A stretch of DNA of 64,000 bases from Marisa cornuarietis. Lineage: Eukaryota > Mollusca > Gastropoda > Architaenioglossa > Ampullariidae. The translations under genes were made by a program, and so were the position numbers. Each line of letters begins with the position of its first letter. Within the stretch, counting starts at the first letter, position 1. The stretch spans positions 1,118,501 to 1,182,500 of the forward strand of contig SMMW01000141.1 of the NCBI GenBank assembly GCA_004794655.1, in the 5' to 3' direction. The notes under the pieces are model-generated. The model was not told where the DNA came from. It was given only the letters and a program-made list of their open reading frames with translations, and made no database searches. This document shows positions 1-11,902 of the stretch, piece by piece.

Positions 1-1017
1 CTCGCGGTGCTAACAGGGCCAAGAACGGTAACTGCTCTTCCTCTTCCGGTCTGCGCCTCACGCGGAGGAGAGGGTGATAAAAGGGAGCAAACTGGCTCAA
101 CAGACCCTCGGTCTCGGCGTCTCGTGACTTCGTCTTCGGTCACAGAAACCCTCGTGATAACCACTCACATGGCATGTATGGCATGTTGACGGGTGCTGCT
201 TGTCTGCAAATTTCATAGCTCTGAACCTGGCATGCCACTCACTTTTAGCCACAAATCATAGAGAAACACACGACATACATAACTGAATGGACTGGCATGG
301 CAGTGCGTAGGAATACCACATGATGTTGTCAAGACACCGAGACTCATTCTAACACTCGTCATACAGACGTCAGAGGCTTCATCGCTTTGCACTTTGGAGG
401 TGGGCTTAGCTTTTCTAGTCAAGATTCATTTCTTCAACATTAAAGCTCAGTTCCTTAAAAACAACCTATAACTGTCATTACTTATTCTGATAAAATAATT
501 TTCAAAATTATTTAAAAATTATTATTCTCGATATTATTTTCTTTCACAGTAAAAGTGTTAATTTCCTATGTGACCCTTGACATGTGGTACTACATAAACT
601 TAGCTTATACAATCGGTAGTTGGAAGTTGCGAGAGCTCCTGACTAGATACAGAAACTGTGGCTTATGGAAGCTACTTACATATGGGGTACAGAGAGAGAG
701 AGAAACTTTCTGAACTACCAAACTTTGCTCAAGAAGTAGTCATGAAAATGAAGGTTTAACCCTCTAGATGACCAATTCTGCTGAAGGTTTTTTTTTTTAG
801 ACAAAACAGCTGCCTGGTTCCTAACAATGACATCTTAACTGGCGACTGCCTCAAGGCCAGATTGGCACCAAAAGGGCAAAAGGAGAAGAAAAGGGGTTAA
901 TTCAGCGTGCTCATCTGGCTAGCAAATCGCCTGACAAATCGGTGAAAGAATAGAATAACAATGAAAGAAAAAGACACGGGAGAAGACTAGGTGGAAGAAT
1001 GAAACAACTTCATTGCA

Positions 1018-1135
1018 GCAGACGGCAAGTTTGCCAAGTTCTTTTACATCACAGAAGACGAAGGAGATGTTCAACAGTTTTAATTCAGCAGTCGACACGT
1101 TTGCCAAGTTCTTTTACATCCCAACAGACGGGAAA
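1018..1135 (+). repeat. 71-bp direct duplication
   Basis: TTTGCCAAGTTCTTTTACATC occurs at about 1030 and again 71 bases later. Each copy is followed by a divergent tail ending in GTTTAA. In one frame the copies read KFAKFFYITEDEGDVQQF and TFAKFFYIPTDGKKV, each closed by a stop. Origin unknown. Confidence 0.6.
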
Positions 1136-2383
1136 AAAGTTTAATGTTGCTAAGGATCTACATCAAACAGTTTATTACAAGTGACTTATGAGAGAAAAGT
1201 GGGGTCTATTTTTTTCTTAAAAAATTATTTTCCTTCCCTCGGAATGACCCTTTCCTGTGCAAAATCAAAAGAGTAATATAAGTATTTTATAGAAACTTGC
1301 GACCTTTCCACAGTAGTTCATGTTTTCTTACATTAGTCAAAAGCAACTGCTATTATGTGGGTAGGATGGGTATGTCCTATCAATGAGTTTAATTCAGGTG
1401 GAGGCAGGCCACCCAGTCTGTGCCTGCATGCAGGACCAACCGGAGCTCTTTGTTGTTTAAACTATACGATATCACAAAGCTGGGGTATGTGAATGAATTG
1501 TGATTATATGTGGGGCTGGTTGGTGATGATCTGTGTGACGGGTAAGTATGTGTGATGGTGTTGGTTGTTGATGTGCTTTGTAGTTTTTTGATTGTTGATT
1601 ACGGAGATGCCTCCTAACTTTCCCCTGAGATAAAGCTGTGTGTGTTGTGTCCTGTTGTTCTGTATTGTATTCATTCAGCAACAGGTGTCTTCATTTACCC
1701 ACAGGTGGATCATGAATAAAACCACAGAGAAATTCCTGACACGTGTTCATACATCTGTTCTATTGTTTGTCGGACTTTCAGTTTGCCACAGTTACGGTCC
1801 ACATAAAACAAACTATTTTCACATTTAGTACTCGACTGGATTTTCTCCTCCTATTGAAGTAATGATTATCTCTTTGTATGACAAAGTCCCACCATCATAG
1901 CATCTTTCAGTGTCATCTCTAGATGATGTCATCTACTGATGTTTTCTGTGATAACAACCAGTGTCGAAATGATCTTTCCTTCATTACTCCTCTCTTGTCC
2001 TTTTGCCCCCTCTTTTGACAACAGTTTTTTCTGGCTTCAGCTTTGTTTTAGTGGTCTATCTGACCAAATCGCTCCATATAATGGTCAGCATTAGGTGGGA
2101 CTAAGCCGCAGTAAATGTCTGTCGATATCATAGGATATCAATGTCCTGACATGGGATAATGTGACATCAGTCACTGCAGTACAATGTCCGCCATCTGACC
2201 CTACCCACCAAACAACGGGTAACTGCGGTCAGCTTCCGCCTCCCAACCGAAGGGGTTGATTAATGTGCTTCCAGTCTGTCGATACACAAGCAGATGATGG
2301 ATGCTAAAGGTTAGCGGAACATTCTGCTGGGAGATGTTGAGACCAAATTCGTGCTGCATGCGAGGCTTGAATAAGAATATCGC

Positions 2384-2385
<2 letters not shown>

Positions 2386-2414
<29 letters not shown>
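2386..2414 (+). repeat. (GT)n microsatellite
   Basis: Perfect GT run of 29 bases. Confidence 0.95.
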
Positions 2415-2794
2415 TCACAGTCAGCCACACAGTCACAGACACATCTATCAAATACCGTGTGTGAGAGTGTGTCTAATGCCATTTTCTTCTCCACTCACCA
2501 CTTTCCTGGGTTTTCTTGGTTTGGTGCAGAAAGTAGCCCATTATTTAGTTGTTAAACACTGAGAGTGTTATTGTAGATCATGTGTGAATCTATAAAACTT
2601 TTTGATCGTTTTATCTGAAAGTCGACTTCACTACAAGACGACAACAAACAACAAACATTCAACCGCAATATGGGAGTAGAAGATATCATAAGATGCCATC
2701 ATAAGATGGCAGTCTGGAGGACCTGCGGCGCACAGCATCATTTGTACAAGAGGCAGGCGTATCCATTTGAGTGACCGACAACAACAACAACAAC

Positions 2795-3055
2795 AACATA
2801 AGATGACATTACACAGCACACAGGTGCTACATGTGAACAAAACATATCACAAAATCACATTATACAGCAGCGCACAGGTGCTACATGTAAACAGAACATA
2901 TCACAAAATGACAAAATACAGCAGCACACAGGTGCTACATGTGAACAGAAGATATCACAAGATGACTTTACACAGCAGCACACAGCCGCTACATGTGACC
3001 AAACATATCATAAACTGATATTACACAGCAGTACACAGCTGCTACATGTAAGAAG
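2795..3055 (+). repeat. About 57-bp tandem repeat, 4-5 copies
   Basis: Units contain CACAGGTGCTACATGTGAAC, then ATATCACAAAATGACA and CAGCAGCACA. The array ends just 70 bases downstream (minus strand) of the nAChR 45-bp exon and next to a CA run. Confidence 0.8.
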
Positions 3056-3070
3056 ACCACATTTCAAGCT

Positions 3071-3071
<1 letters not shown>

Positions 3072-3118
<47 letters not shown>
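3072..3118 (+). repeat. (AC)n next to an nAChR splice donor
   Basis: About 23 AC units ending 6 bases from the nAChR 45-bp exon donor (minus strand), so the intron begins gtgagt followed closely by GT repeats. Confidence 0.95.
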
Positions 3119-3119
<1 letters not shown>

Positions 3120-3124
3120 CTCAC

Positions 3125-3169
3125 CTGCTCGAGCCACACGTTGATGGTCAGCACTTGGTTGACCTCGTC
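3125..3169 (-). CDS. nAChR subunit, 45-bp second exon
   Basis: This is a classic 45-bp nAChR exon. On the minus strand, after the acceptor tttctgtgggcag, it encodes DEVNQVLTINVWLEQ and then meets the donor gtgagt. The motif (D/N)E.NQ.L.TNVWL is diagnostic of the N-terminal extracellular domain, between beta-strands 1 and 2. The 45-bp size and phase 0 borders match the conserved exon 3 of animal nAChR genes. Both upstream exons (11903-12078 and 12164-12409) end in phase 0 right where this one begins, giving a continuous receptor sequence. The next family exon (about 110 bp, with the W.D..L.W motif) was not found between here and position 1, so the gene continues outside the window. A CA repeat of about 47 bases starts only 6 bases downstream of the donor. 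Confidence 0.9.
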
Positions 3170-3266
3170 CTGCCCACAGAAAGACAAGGTTTCTCTGTAG
3201 CTTTTACTACACCCTGGACCACACTAGTGATATTTATAGCACTTTAGAAGCTCAATCTGTCTGAAT

Positions 3267-3268
<2 letters not shown>

Positions 3269-3303
<35 letters not shown>

Positions 3304-3420
3304 ATGCGTATGTGTAGGTAGGTATGCAGGATATTCCTAAAATGTTTATAGAACGTTCTCGTGCATTTATAAAATGTAAACACGTGTATATGTGTGTATT
3401 TGTATGTATATTTATGTGTG

Positions 3421-3469
<49 letters not shown>
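3269..3469 (+). repeat. (TG)n and (CA)n runs facing each other
   Basis: TG run at 3269-3301 and CA run at 3421-3469, about 120 bases apart and inverted relative to each other. Together they could form a long stem on one strand. Confidence 0.9.
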
Positions 3470-3475
<6 letters not shown>

Positions 3476-3879
3476 GCGAAAGAGAAAAAGAAAAAGAGAC
3501 GGAGGCACGCAGCTCATAACATCATTAAAATTCGCACATGTAGACGACACTTTCGAAATCGTCCATCCCTTGCTAAGACGACCTGAAGAAATGATGAAGT
3601 AAGAGATGTTGTAACGGCCAGTCTTCAGGTCCATCTCTACTGAACTAATTTCACAAGAAATGATCTTTGAGACTAGACTTCATTGACCTACTGACTATTG
3701 TCGAACTGCACCCACTGAATGACATGTCGAGGGCTGTTATTAAAGGTGTGAAAGATCGTTGAAACCTTTTGTCTGCAAGCAAATCTTTAGGCTTCGAAAA
3801 TTATTTATTTCGTCTTTCAGTCAATTATTGAATGCCTGTACTGTTTGAGCGTGTATGGTGTGTGTGTGTGTGTGCACTC

Positions 3880-4870
3880 GTGCTGTACTTGTGCCGGGTT
3901 GAAAGGAAGACAGAGAAAGAAGAAATGATGTGTATCCAAAGAAATAACATATCTGCATTTGTGTGGGAAAATCAGGGCGTGGCAGATGTGAAACTGTTTG
4001 TGAGAGTGTTCAAACAAAGGCTTGTGGATGATTGGTATCAAGACTGGCATGGGAGTATTATGAAGGATGCAGCTGTAGATCGCTTTTCTTTTTATAGAAC
4101 TTTTAAATCAGATTTGTCTTTATGTACATGATGTCCAACATATAACAATCCGTAGTGCTCTAATATGTTTTACACTCGGGGTTTCATGCCTAAAGCCGCA
4201 TCGCTTGCACTTTGAAATCATTCCTAGTGATAATCCCAGCATCCTGTCATGTCCCGTTTGTCCAGGTATCATAGAGTCTGAAATACATGTTATGTTTTAT
4301 GCTCAAGATATAGTCTACTGAGAAAGAAATATATACCTAAAAAGTACTCCCAATATCCATCTGCCTTTCGTCTATCCATGTTATTAGCAAACACCGGCAG
4401 TTAAAGGTAAATGTCATCCCATAACATTTTTCATGGTCGTTGGGGAGTGAGGTGTTAGAGACCCCACTTCTCTCGGGGCCAGCTTTTACATGAGGGTGGT
4501 GCCAATCTTCTCTCCCTCGCTGCCTTACCTTCCCCAACCCTCTATGGAGTCAGGTATCCATTCCCGTCAGCTGGGTCGACTGGGGGAAGTTTGCTGGGCT
4601 TATCGGGAATTGAACCAGCGCACTCTCGGTTCGGTCGCCAGCGCTCTAACCACTCGGCCATCCGTGTCCCCAGCAGTTATATAGTTAACAATGTTGTAAA
4701 CTACCTTTATGAGGCATTCGAAATACGGAATTTAACTCATATTTGATTATTTGTCTCAATATACTGTGTGTGGAACTTGCATGTTCTATATATTGCATTG
4801 TTTACATTGTATTATGACTGGATTCCCCCTTGAAATGGGCCAAAGGCATCTTCAATAATAAATCATATCA
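3880..4870 (+). mobile_element. Non-LTR retrotransposon (LINE) 3' end, decayed and interrupted by a SINE
   Basis: This is the C-terminal end of a LINE reverse-transcriptase polyprotein. The first readable part, to about 4130, includes VFKQRLVDDWYQDW and FYRTFKSDLSL, typical of the region after the polymerase. After a frame change it continues with IRSALICFTLGVSCLKPHRL and a CPVC...E.E.H block, the C-terminal zinc-binding motif seen in many LINEs, with the last cysteine lost. Another frame change near 4315 leads into LRKKYIPKKYSQYPSAFRLS. Here a SINE (4404-4672) splits the frame, which resumes unbroken after it (about 4680-4735). The 3' tail near 4860 carries AATAATAAATC. At least two frameshifts and a stop make it inactive. 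The 5' boundary is uncertain. Confidence 0.72.
4404..4672 (-). mobile_element. tRNA-derived SINE inserted in the LINE
   Basis: Read on the minus strand, the element begins GGGGACACGGATGGCCGAGT, continues with GGTTAGAGCGCTGG (A-box region of a Leu/Ser-type tRNA), and has the B-box-like GGTTCAATTCC about 50 bases later. It ends in a short TTTACCTT-type tail. It is flanked on both sides by GCAGTTA (4397-4403 and 4673-4679), a 7-bp target duplication. RNA polymerase III transcription of the intact family is known for such elements. This copy lies in the antisense orientation to the host LINE and in the sense orientation of the nAChR gene. Confidence 0.8.
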
Positions 4871-4911
4871 ATTAGCCCGACATTTCTCAGTCCGACCTGT
4901 ATAATGTTCTC

Positions 4912-5176
4912 GGGCCAGTTGCACAACGCATTTCTAATTTTAAACACTTTTAGGCATCAACTCTATTTAGATAATGAGTTTAAAGTGCACACCACAATTT
5001 TAGAATTTTTAAAACTAAAACTGCTTTAATTAAGATAAAGTTGTTTAAGTCTGACTTTCTGTCCTGTCAGTACAATTTGTTGTACGTTCTTCTGCAATGC
5101 ATCAAAATGGCTAAGAAGAGATTTTGCTTTCTTTAGAACAGTTTTAAGGTTTAGAAACGTGTTGTGCAACTGGCCC
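4912..5176 (-). mobile_element. Harbinger-type MITE, copy 1
   Basis: This 265-bp non-coding element has inverted ends GGGCCAGTTGCACAAC of about 26 bp and a 3-bp flanking duplication, CTC (4909-4911 and 5177-5179). It is nearly collinear, in reverse orientation, with the copy at 14913-15174. The 3-bp duplications and GGGCC termini fit PIF/Harbinger-mobilised MITEs, although other superfamilies are not fully excluded. It sits about 42 bp beyond the tail of the decayed LINE. Confidence 0.8.
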
Positions 5177-6392
5177 CTCCCCGCTACATTACAACACCAC
5201 TAGCACAACTTCTTATTGCATGGAACTGGGTTTTCATCTACAAAAGTTTATCCCTCGAAAGTAACTTCAAATAAACCGAAAGTAGTGTGCTAATGTCGGC
5301 TTTAAAAAACTGTTAATGACCCGAGAGTTGTTTAATTAGCGGCAATATTTTTAGTCGCAATTTCCGGCCATTGCAGGTACCTGGACTTTCAGGTTTCTCC
5401 AGAACCAGGTTGCTTGTAGTTGCAGGTCCCAGCAGCACCCCCCCCCCCGGAAGACAGATTGCAGCAGGAAATTACTCAGGAGGAACGAGTGTGTGTTTGA
5501 CTACCGCAGTGATTGATGAAGTGTGTTTAACATTTGTCCCCCCCCACCCTCCTCTTCTCCCTTCACCAGTAACATAGTCACGTGCAGGTGAGAAGACGGA
5601 ATAAATTATTGTAAATAACTGCGGTTGGTCGAAATTTGTAGGTACCCCTGAGTATTGTACAGCAGTTACAATGAATAGAAATACAATGAGTGTAAGAAGA
5701 AAAAAAATTGTGGAGCTCTTTGGACATGCGCGCTATGGAATTCAACCCATAAGAGTCAGTTATCGTCCAGAGAGGTTTGGTCTACAAGCTCGACGTGAAT
5801 TCCGCTCTAAGCGCCTGTGTTCAGTGCAGCTTCGTTTGATGTTTAAATCACCAGCTGTGATCTCATCCGATGCCTGATAATCACTTAAAAAAAGAAGAAG
5901 AAATTAGCTAGAAAGACGCTCATCTTTAATTTAATATTCTGTTAGACGAGTGAAAACGAGGGCAGGTAATCAGCCACAGAGAAGTGTAATACCTCCTCTC
6001 TCTCCCTCTCTCTCTCTCCACCCCCCCACACCTCCTCGTGCTCGCTGTTTCGCATTAACGGTGTAGCTGTGATTTTTAGCAGATGGAGACTAGCAGGAAA
6101 TTCGCATAATTACGGTAGCTAGGCGGAGTGATCCCTGACAGCTCAGTGGTTGCCGCATGATGTAAACGACTCTCCAATATCTACCACTAACCATCACCGG
6201 TCTGGACGATCACTTTATCCTGCGTGATTGCTATATTTTTTTATTCCCCCTCCTCCTCCTTCTCCTCCTATGCATTTACTCCGTCTATCCTTCTGAAGCT
6301 CATTTCCCGCAGTTACCAGTCTATCGCTGGAGCTAACGAGGCTCGTCACGTTTGACGATGTTGCTGTGACGGACGTTTTGAGAGCTCATCAC

Positions 6393-7215
6393 GTATGCTG
6401 GTGTTTGTGACGTACACACGCTGAGAGGGATCATCAGGTATACTGGTGTTTGTGACGTACACACGCTGAGAGGGCTCATCAGGTATACTGGTGTTTGTGA
6501 CGTACACACGCTGAGAGGGCCATCAGGTAGACTGGTGTTTGTGACGTACACACGCTGAGAGTGCCCTCAGGTATACTGGTCTTTGTGACGCACACACGCT
6601 GAGAGGGCCATCAGGTAGAATAATGTTTGTGACGTACACACCCTGAGAGTGCCCTCAGGTATACTGGTCTTTGTGACGTACACACGCTGAGAGGGCCATC
6701 AGGTAGAATGGTGTTTGTGACGTACACACGCTGAGAGGGCCATCAGGTAGAATGGTGTTTGTGACGTACACACGCTGAGAGTGCCCTCAGGTGTACTGGT
6801 CTTTGTGACGTACACACGCTGAGAGGGCCATCAGGTAGAATGGTGTTTGTGACGTACACACGCTGAGAGGGCCATCAGGTATACTGGTCTTTGTGACGTA
6901 CACACGCTGAGAGGGCCATCAGGTAGAATGGTGTTTGTGACGTACACACACTGAGAGGGCCATCAGGTATACTGGTCTTTGTGACGTACACACACTGAGA
7001 GGGCCATCGGGTATACTGGTCTTTGTGACGTACACACGCTGAGAGGGCCATCAGGTATACTGGTCTTTGTGACGTACACACGCTGAGAGGGCCATCGGGT
7101 ATACTGGTCTTTGTGACGTACACACGCTGAGAGGGCCATCAGGTATACTGGTCTTTGTGACGTACACACGCTGAGAGGGCCATCGGGTATACTGGTCTTT
7201 GTGACGTACAAGCTG
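6393..7215 (+). repeat. 44-bp minisatellite, about 19 copies
   Basis: The tandem unit of 44-45 bp contains GTGACGTACACACGCTGAGA followed by GGGCCATCAGGTA. Two main variants alternate: one with GAATGGTGTTT and one with TACTGGTCTTT. Each unit includes GACGTAC. It lies in the nAChR intron. Apparent reading frames over it only reflect the repeat. Confidence 0.9.
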
Positions 7216-8164
7216 AGGTTTTCCGATGAGGCGAGAGTAGACAACGCACACGTCACAACTGTGCAGGAATACGTTGTGAAGGCCTCAACGAGAGACGGGA
7301 CTATGTGCCAGTTAGGGGTATCTGTGTACACAGATGACGTCACACCTTTGACTTATTTCTACGCACGGTGACGTTTGTAGGCGTGTATCTCGGGAGCAAA
7401 TAGGGTTGCGTTCACCCAGATTTGGGGAAATAGTATCTGGCACTAAGTTTCACCCAATCATGAGAAATAATGTTACCCTACTAGTCATTTAGGGGCACCG
7501 AACCCTACTCGTGTAGCCCTGGAAATCGTTGGCAATCTGTTGAGAAAAGACTGTGCAGCGAATGTCTAGGAAGGAAAACGATTGACAAATCCTTTCACAG
7601 CCCTCGCGTGGTTTTGTGGAAAGCAAAGGTAGAAGTGTAGCAGACGGCGTGTGGGTGGTCGCCGCTGAAGGAAGGCGCCGCATGAAGAAATAAATGACAT
7701 AGTTAATGTCTGGAACTTCGGGATTCGATTCACGAAAACACGAATTGTCTCCTGCTTATCCCAGCTGACACCGCTCGATGGCGTATCGTGGGGCGTCTCA
7801 TAGGCCGGCCGCCAACAGAAAGAAAATGAGGTTCCAGGGGTGGCGAAGCAGACTTGTAGATTTACAGCATGGAAGATCCAGACAGAATAACAAAAGGACA
7901 ATTAAATGAAAGAATGAATGAGCGAGAAAACAAGTAAATGAATGAGTAATTTTATCTGTTTATCTCTGAAAGTCCACGCTTGCTCGCAAGAACGTTTTCA
8001 CGAAAAAAACTCCACAGTAAAGTATTCTTTCTTTCTTTGTTTCTTTCTCTCTCTCTCACATACGAACACTGACTCACAAAACACTCGCACACAAAATACT
8101 CACCAACATACCCGTATAAACAGTTAAAACATTCACACCAACATATCCCCACACAACACTCACA

Positions 8165-9690
8165 CAAAACTATCTACCCACACCCCCTTCACACACAAAA
8201 CACTCACACAAACTACCCCCTCCCACACAACACACTCACACAAACTACCCCCGCACACAAGCACACATCACACTCACACAAACTACCCCCGCACACAAGC
8301 ACACATCACACTCACACAAACTACCCCCTCCCACAAACACACATCACACTCACACAAACTACCCCCTCACACAAACACACAACACACTCACACAAACTAC
8401 CCCCTCACACAAGCACACATCACACTCACACAAACTACCCCTCCCACAAACACACAACACACTCACACAAACTACCCCCTCACACACAACACACAACACA
8501 CTCACACAAACTACCCCCTCCCACAAACACACAACACACTCACACAAACTACCCCCTCACACACAACACACAACACACTCACACAAACTACCCCCTCACA
8601 CAAACACACAACACACTCACACAAACTACCCCCTCACACAAGCACACATCACACTCACACAAACTACCCCTCCCACAAACACACAACACACTCACACAAA
8701 CTCACACAAACACACAACACACTCACACAAACTACACACAAACACACAACACACTTCCTCCCACAACCCACACTCACACACAACACACAACACACTCACA
8801 TAAACTACCCTCACACTCCCTCACACAACACACAACACACACTACAAAACCACCCCTCCCACAAACACACAACACACTCACACAAACTACCCCTCACACA
8901 CAACACACAACACACTCACACAAACTACCCCTCCCACAAACACACAACACACTCACACAAACTACCCTCACACACAACACACAACACACTCCACACAAAC
9001 TACCCTCACACAAACACACAACACACTCACACAAACTACCCCCGCACACAAGCACACATCACACTCACACAAACTACACACAAGCACACATCACACTCAC
9101 ACAAACTACCCCCTCCCACAAACACACAACACACTCACACAAACTACCCCCTCACACAAACACACAACACACTCACACAAACTACCCCCTCACACAAGCA
9201 CACATCACACTCACACAAACTACCCCTCCCACAAACACACAACACACTCACACAAACTACCCCCTCACACACAACACACAACACACTCACACAAACTACC
9301 CCCTCCCACAAACACACAACACACTCACACAAACTACCCCCTCACACACAACACACAACACACTCACACAAACTACCCTCCCACAAACACACAACACACA
9401 ACAAACTCACACACACACACACAACACACTCACACAAACTACCCTCACACACAACACACAACACACTCACACAAACTACCCTCACACACAACACACAACA
9501 CACTCACACAAACTACCCCCACACAACACACAACACACTCACACAAACTACCCTCCCACAAACACACAACACACTCACACAAACTACCCCCTCACACACA
9601 ACACACAACACACTCACACAAACTACCCCCTCACACAAACACACAACACACTCACACAAACTACCCCCTCACACAAACACACGTGTTTAC
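8165..9690 (+). repeat. CA-rich minisatellite with an internal block duplication
   Basis: Units of about 30-40 bp are built from ACACACTCACACAAACTACC followed by CCCTCACACA. A block of about 245 bp at 8350-8595 recurs, apparently identical, at 9135-9380 (offset 785 bp). It lies in the nAChR intron, and the valine/cysteine-rich frames across it are not genes. Confidence 0.9.
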
Positions 9691-10316
9691 AAACAAAAAT
9701 ATTCCACTTATAGATCCACACACTCACATACACAAAGATATACAAAAGTACGCGCACAGACAAACTGAACACAAAACATACAAATAGTTCAAAGTTCAAG
9801 CAAAATTTAAGGTTGGGAAGTGGAACTTGAGTTGAACACGATGACCAAGCGAAGTAATGCAATCTTACGGGGAATTCTACAAATGTCCTTATTTTTTACA
9901 AGAATCCCACTGAAGAAAAATCTTCGCTAATTGCAGTTAAGTCCCACTTTTAGACTAGAAATGTGAAAATGTGAAATCCTGTGGTAATTGGGTGAGACAT
10001 GATCCGATTGTAAAATAATTCTGTTTCTCTATGTGTCAAAAACTATGTTTTGCTATCACGTTTATTAACCACACCTGTGAATACGCTGTAACCATTGGCA
10101 ACGACCTGGTGTGTGTGAGATCAGAAGGAAGCTTCATTCACACGGCATAGCATGGTTGTTATTTTCATTTACAGACTGACGACATTGGGTGGCCAACGTC
10201 GAATAGTTTTTATTCCATGTTAACTTCATCTATCTACAGGATCTATATGTTACATCTGTAAACAACATTTGCTTCAGTTGAATAGCATTTATCAACAGGA
10301 TATGTTTTAGTTTATT

Positions 10317-10500
10317 GCGGGCGGTCCGGTGGGGCAACGGTTAACCCTTGTCATCAACACAGTGAGGATTGGCTGTCCAGGGTTCAGATCTCGTCTCGGG
10401 CACGCTGTTCTTTCTCTGCATGTGACATCTGTTCACAGGACTGACTGGTGTTCGGTTTTTACTCCCTTGGCTGCTGACTCGGCGTAAAACACCTCGGGTC
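10317..10500 (+). mobile_element. tRNA-derived SINE (family B), copy 1
   Basis: It starts GCGGGCGGTCCGGTGGGGCA and continues ACGGTTAACCC (A-box-like). The B-box-like GGTTCAGATCTCG follows about 55 bases later, then a family-specific body TCTCGGGCACGCTGTTCTTT and a later GGCGTAAAACACC block. Four other copies in this window share the order of these blocks. It lies in the nAChR intron, antisense to the gene. Confidence 0.75.
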
Positions 10501-11130
10501 AGCTCACTACATCTGTCGACGATCCCCCGGACAGTCCAGTGTGTCAAACACTTTGCAACAACAGCCTGCGGACTCGCATCAAATCCTCCATTCAAACAAC
10601 TTCTGCACAAAAGTCTTGCCGGTAATGTGGCAAGAAGAGAATGAAATAATAATGTTGCTATGCAGTGTCTCCAGCCGATAGAATCACACTGATTGCCTCG
10701 TTCAGTTGATTGTGGCCGTTGATAAGGTCATTAATGGAGATGGCAGTGTGGGCAGCACCACCGTCGCTAATCACTTTGTTTTTTTTTAAACCCGAGGAGA
10801 CGATAAAGACTGGCAAGAAATGGCGCTGGCGGCTGTTTGCATCCTGTATTTCCCCAGCAGCTGACTCTTATCATTAGTTGCATAACGAATTATCGTCTGG
10901 TGGGCAATCCGTTAATTACCGACTATATTTACTATATTTACCGGTCATTATTTTATTTGTCTGTAGGTGTGGCTGATCGCATCTTTGGGTTGAATACGCG
11001 TCTCTCTCTCTCTCTCAAGTTTTCTCTCTTCTTTTACCTTCATCTCTGTCATTGTTTGTGCGCGCGAATGTTTGTCTGCGTGTGTCTATGAATATCCATG
11101 TGCGTGCATGCACGCGCACGCAAATGTGTA

Positions 11131-11134
<4 letters not shown>

Positions 11135-11170
<36 letters not shown>

Positions 11171-11272
11171 GAGTGTATGTGTGAGAGTGTTCGTACGTGT
11201 CTGGGTGTACGTGGTGTTTCCGTGGTGTGTCTGTTTGTCTCTGTGTGTGAGTTCGCGCTTGTGTGCATGGAC

Positions 11273-11319
<47 letters not shown>
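11135..11319 (+). repeat. Two (GT)n microsatellites with a GT-rich linker
   Basis: Perfect runs at 11135-11167 and 11275-11319, joined by degenerate GTGTGT-rich sequence. Confidence 0.95.
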
Positions 11320-11320
<1 letters not shown>

Positions 11321-11902
11321 CTGTGAACGCCCGCGGGATAATAGGCTTTTACATCCTGAGTAACATCAAGAGAAAATTCTGTGAACTAACGGTTTCTTGA
11401 ACTGAATGTGAAGGTTGGGCCACGAGGCAGTGAAAGGATTCGCTTCTTCAAACAACACTTTTCCGCTCACCACACCCACCCAAGGCGCGGTCAGTGAAGC
11501 GTACAATGCTTACCGTTCATAACAGTTTTATAAAAGAACTAAAGGTTAAAAGTTAATGGCTGAAGCTAGACTTGAAGGCTGGCAACATTAACAGACACTT
11601 ATCTATCTAATTCAAATGCAGGCGCGCAGGTTGCTTCGGACATTAATTTTGTCAATGTTAGTCTCTCTGTCCATGCCTCAAATTTTCGTTCATCATAAAA
11701 TATACCATTCTGAATATTGTTCTGTAGACTTACCTGCAGAAAAATGTCAACAAATATGAACAAAATATAAATAGGAAGAGGAAAATATGTTGGTAGAAGG
11801 GACCTCCAGGAAGAAGGAAAAAAAAAACTCAAAGCCAAAGAAAACCGTAATGGCAGGGACTGTCTCGGAAGAGTCCAGTCTGGGCGAGTGCAATAGTCTT
11901 AC

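Larger units (their letters stand above)
1..2790. other. No gene recognised
   Basis: Downstream side of the nAChR gene (next intron in the gene's direction). I see only a GT run (2386-2414) and the 71-bp duplication near 1018. The expected 110-bp nAChR exon with its tryptophan motifs was not found here. Confidence 0.5.
3170..11902 (-). other. Large nAChR intron filled with repeats
   Basis: Sequence between the 45-bp exon and exon 1B; the intron extends to 12163 if exon 1A is used. It has GT at the exon 1 donors and AG at 3170-3171 on the minus strand. It holds a decayed LINE end, two SINEs, a Harbinger-type MITE, two minisatellites and several GT/CA runs, all listed separately. I saw no further receptor exon in it. 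Stretches 5180-6390, 7216-8160, 9700-10310 and 11340-11900 are unassigned. Confidence 0.7.

Noticed and set aside
4404..4679. Leu/Ser tRNA gene on the minus strand
   Set aside because: The tRNA-like head is followed by a SINE body and tail, and the whole is flanked by a target duplication.
8165..9690. Cys/Val-rich minus-strand frames as secreted peptides or conotoxin-like genes
   Set aside because: They are translations of the CA-rich minisatellite, recur at each repeat, and lack a signal-plus-cysteine-framework structure.
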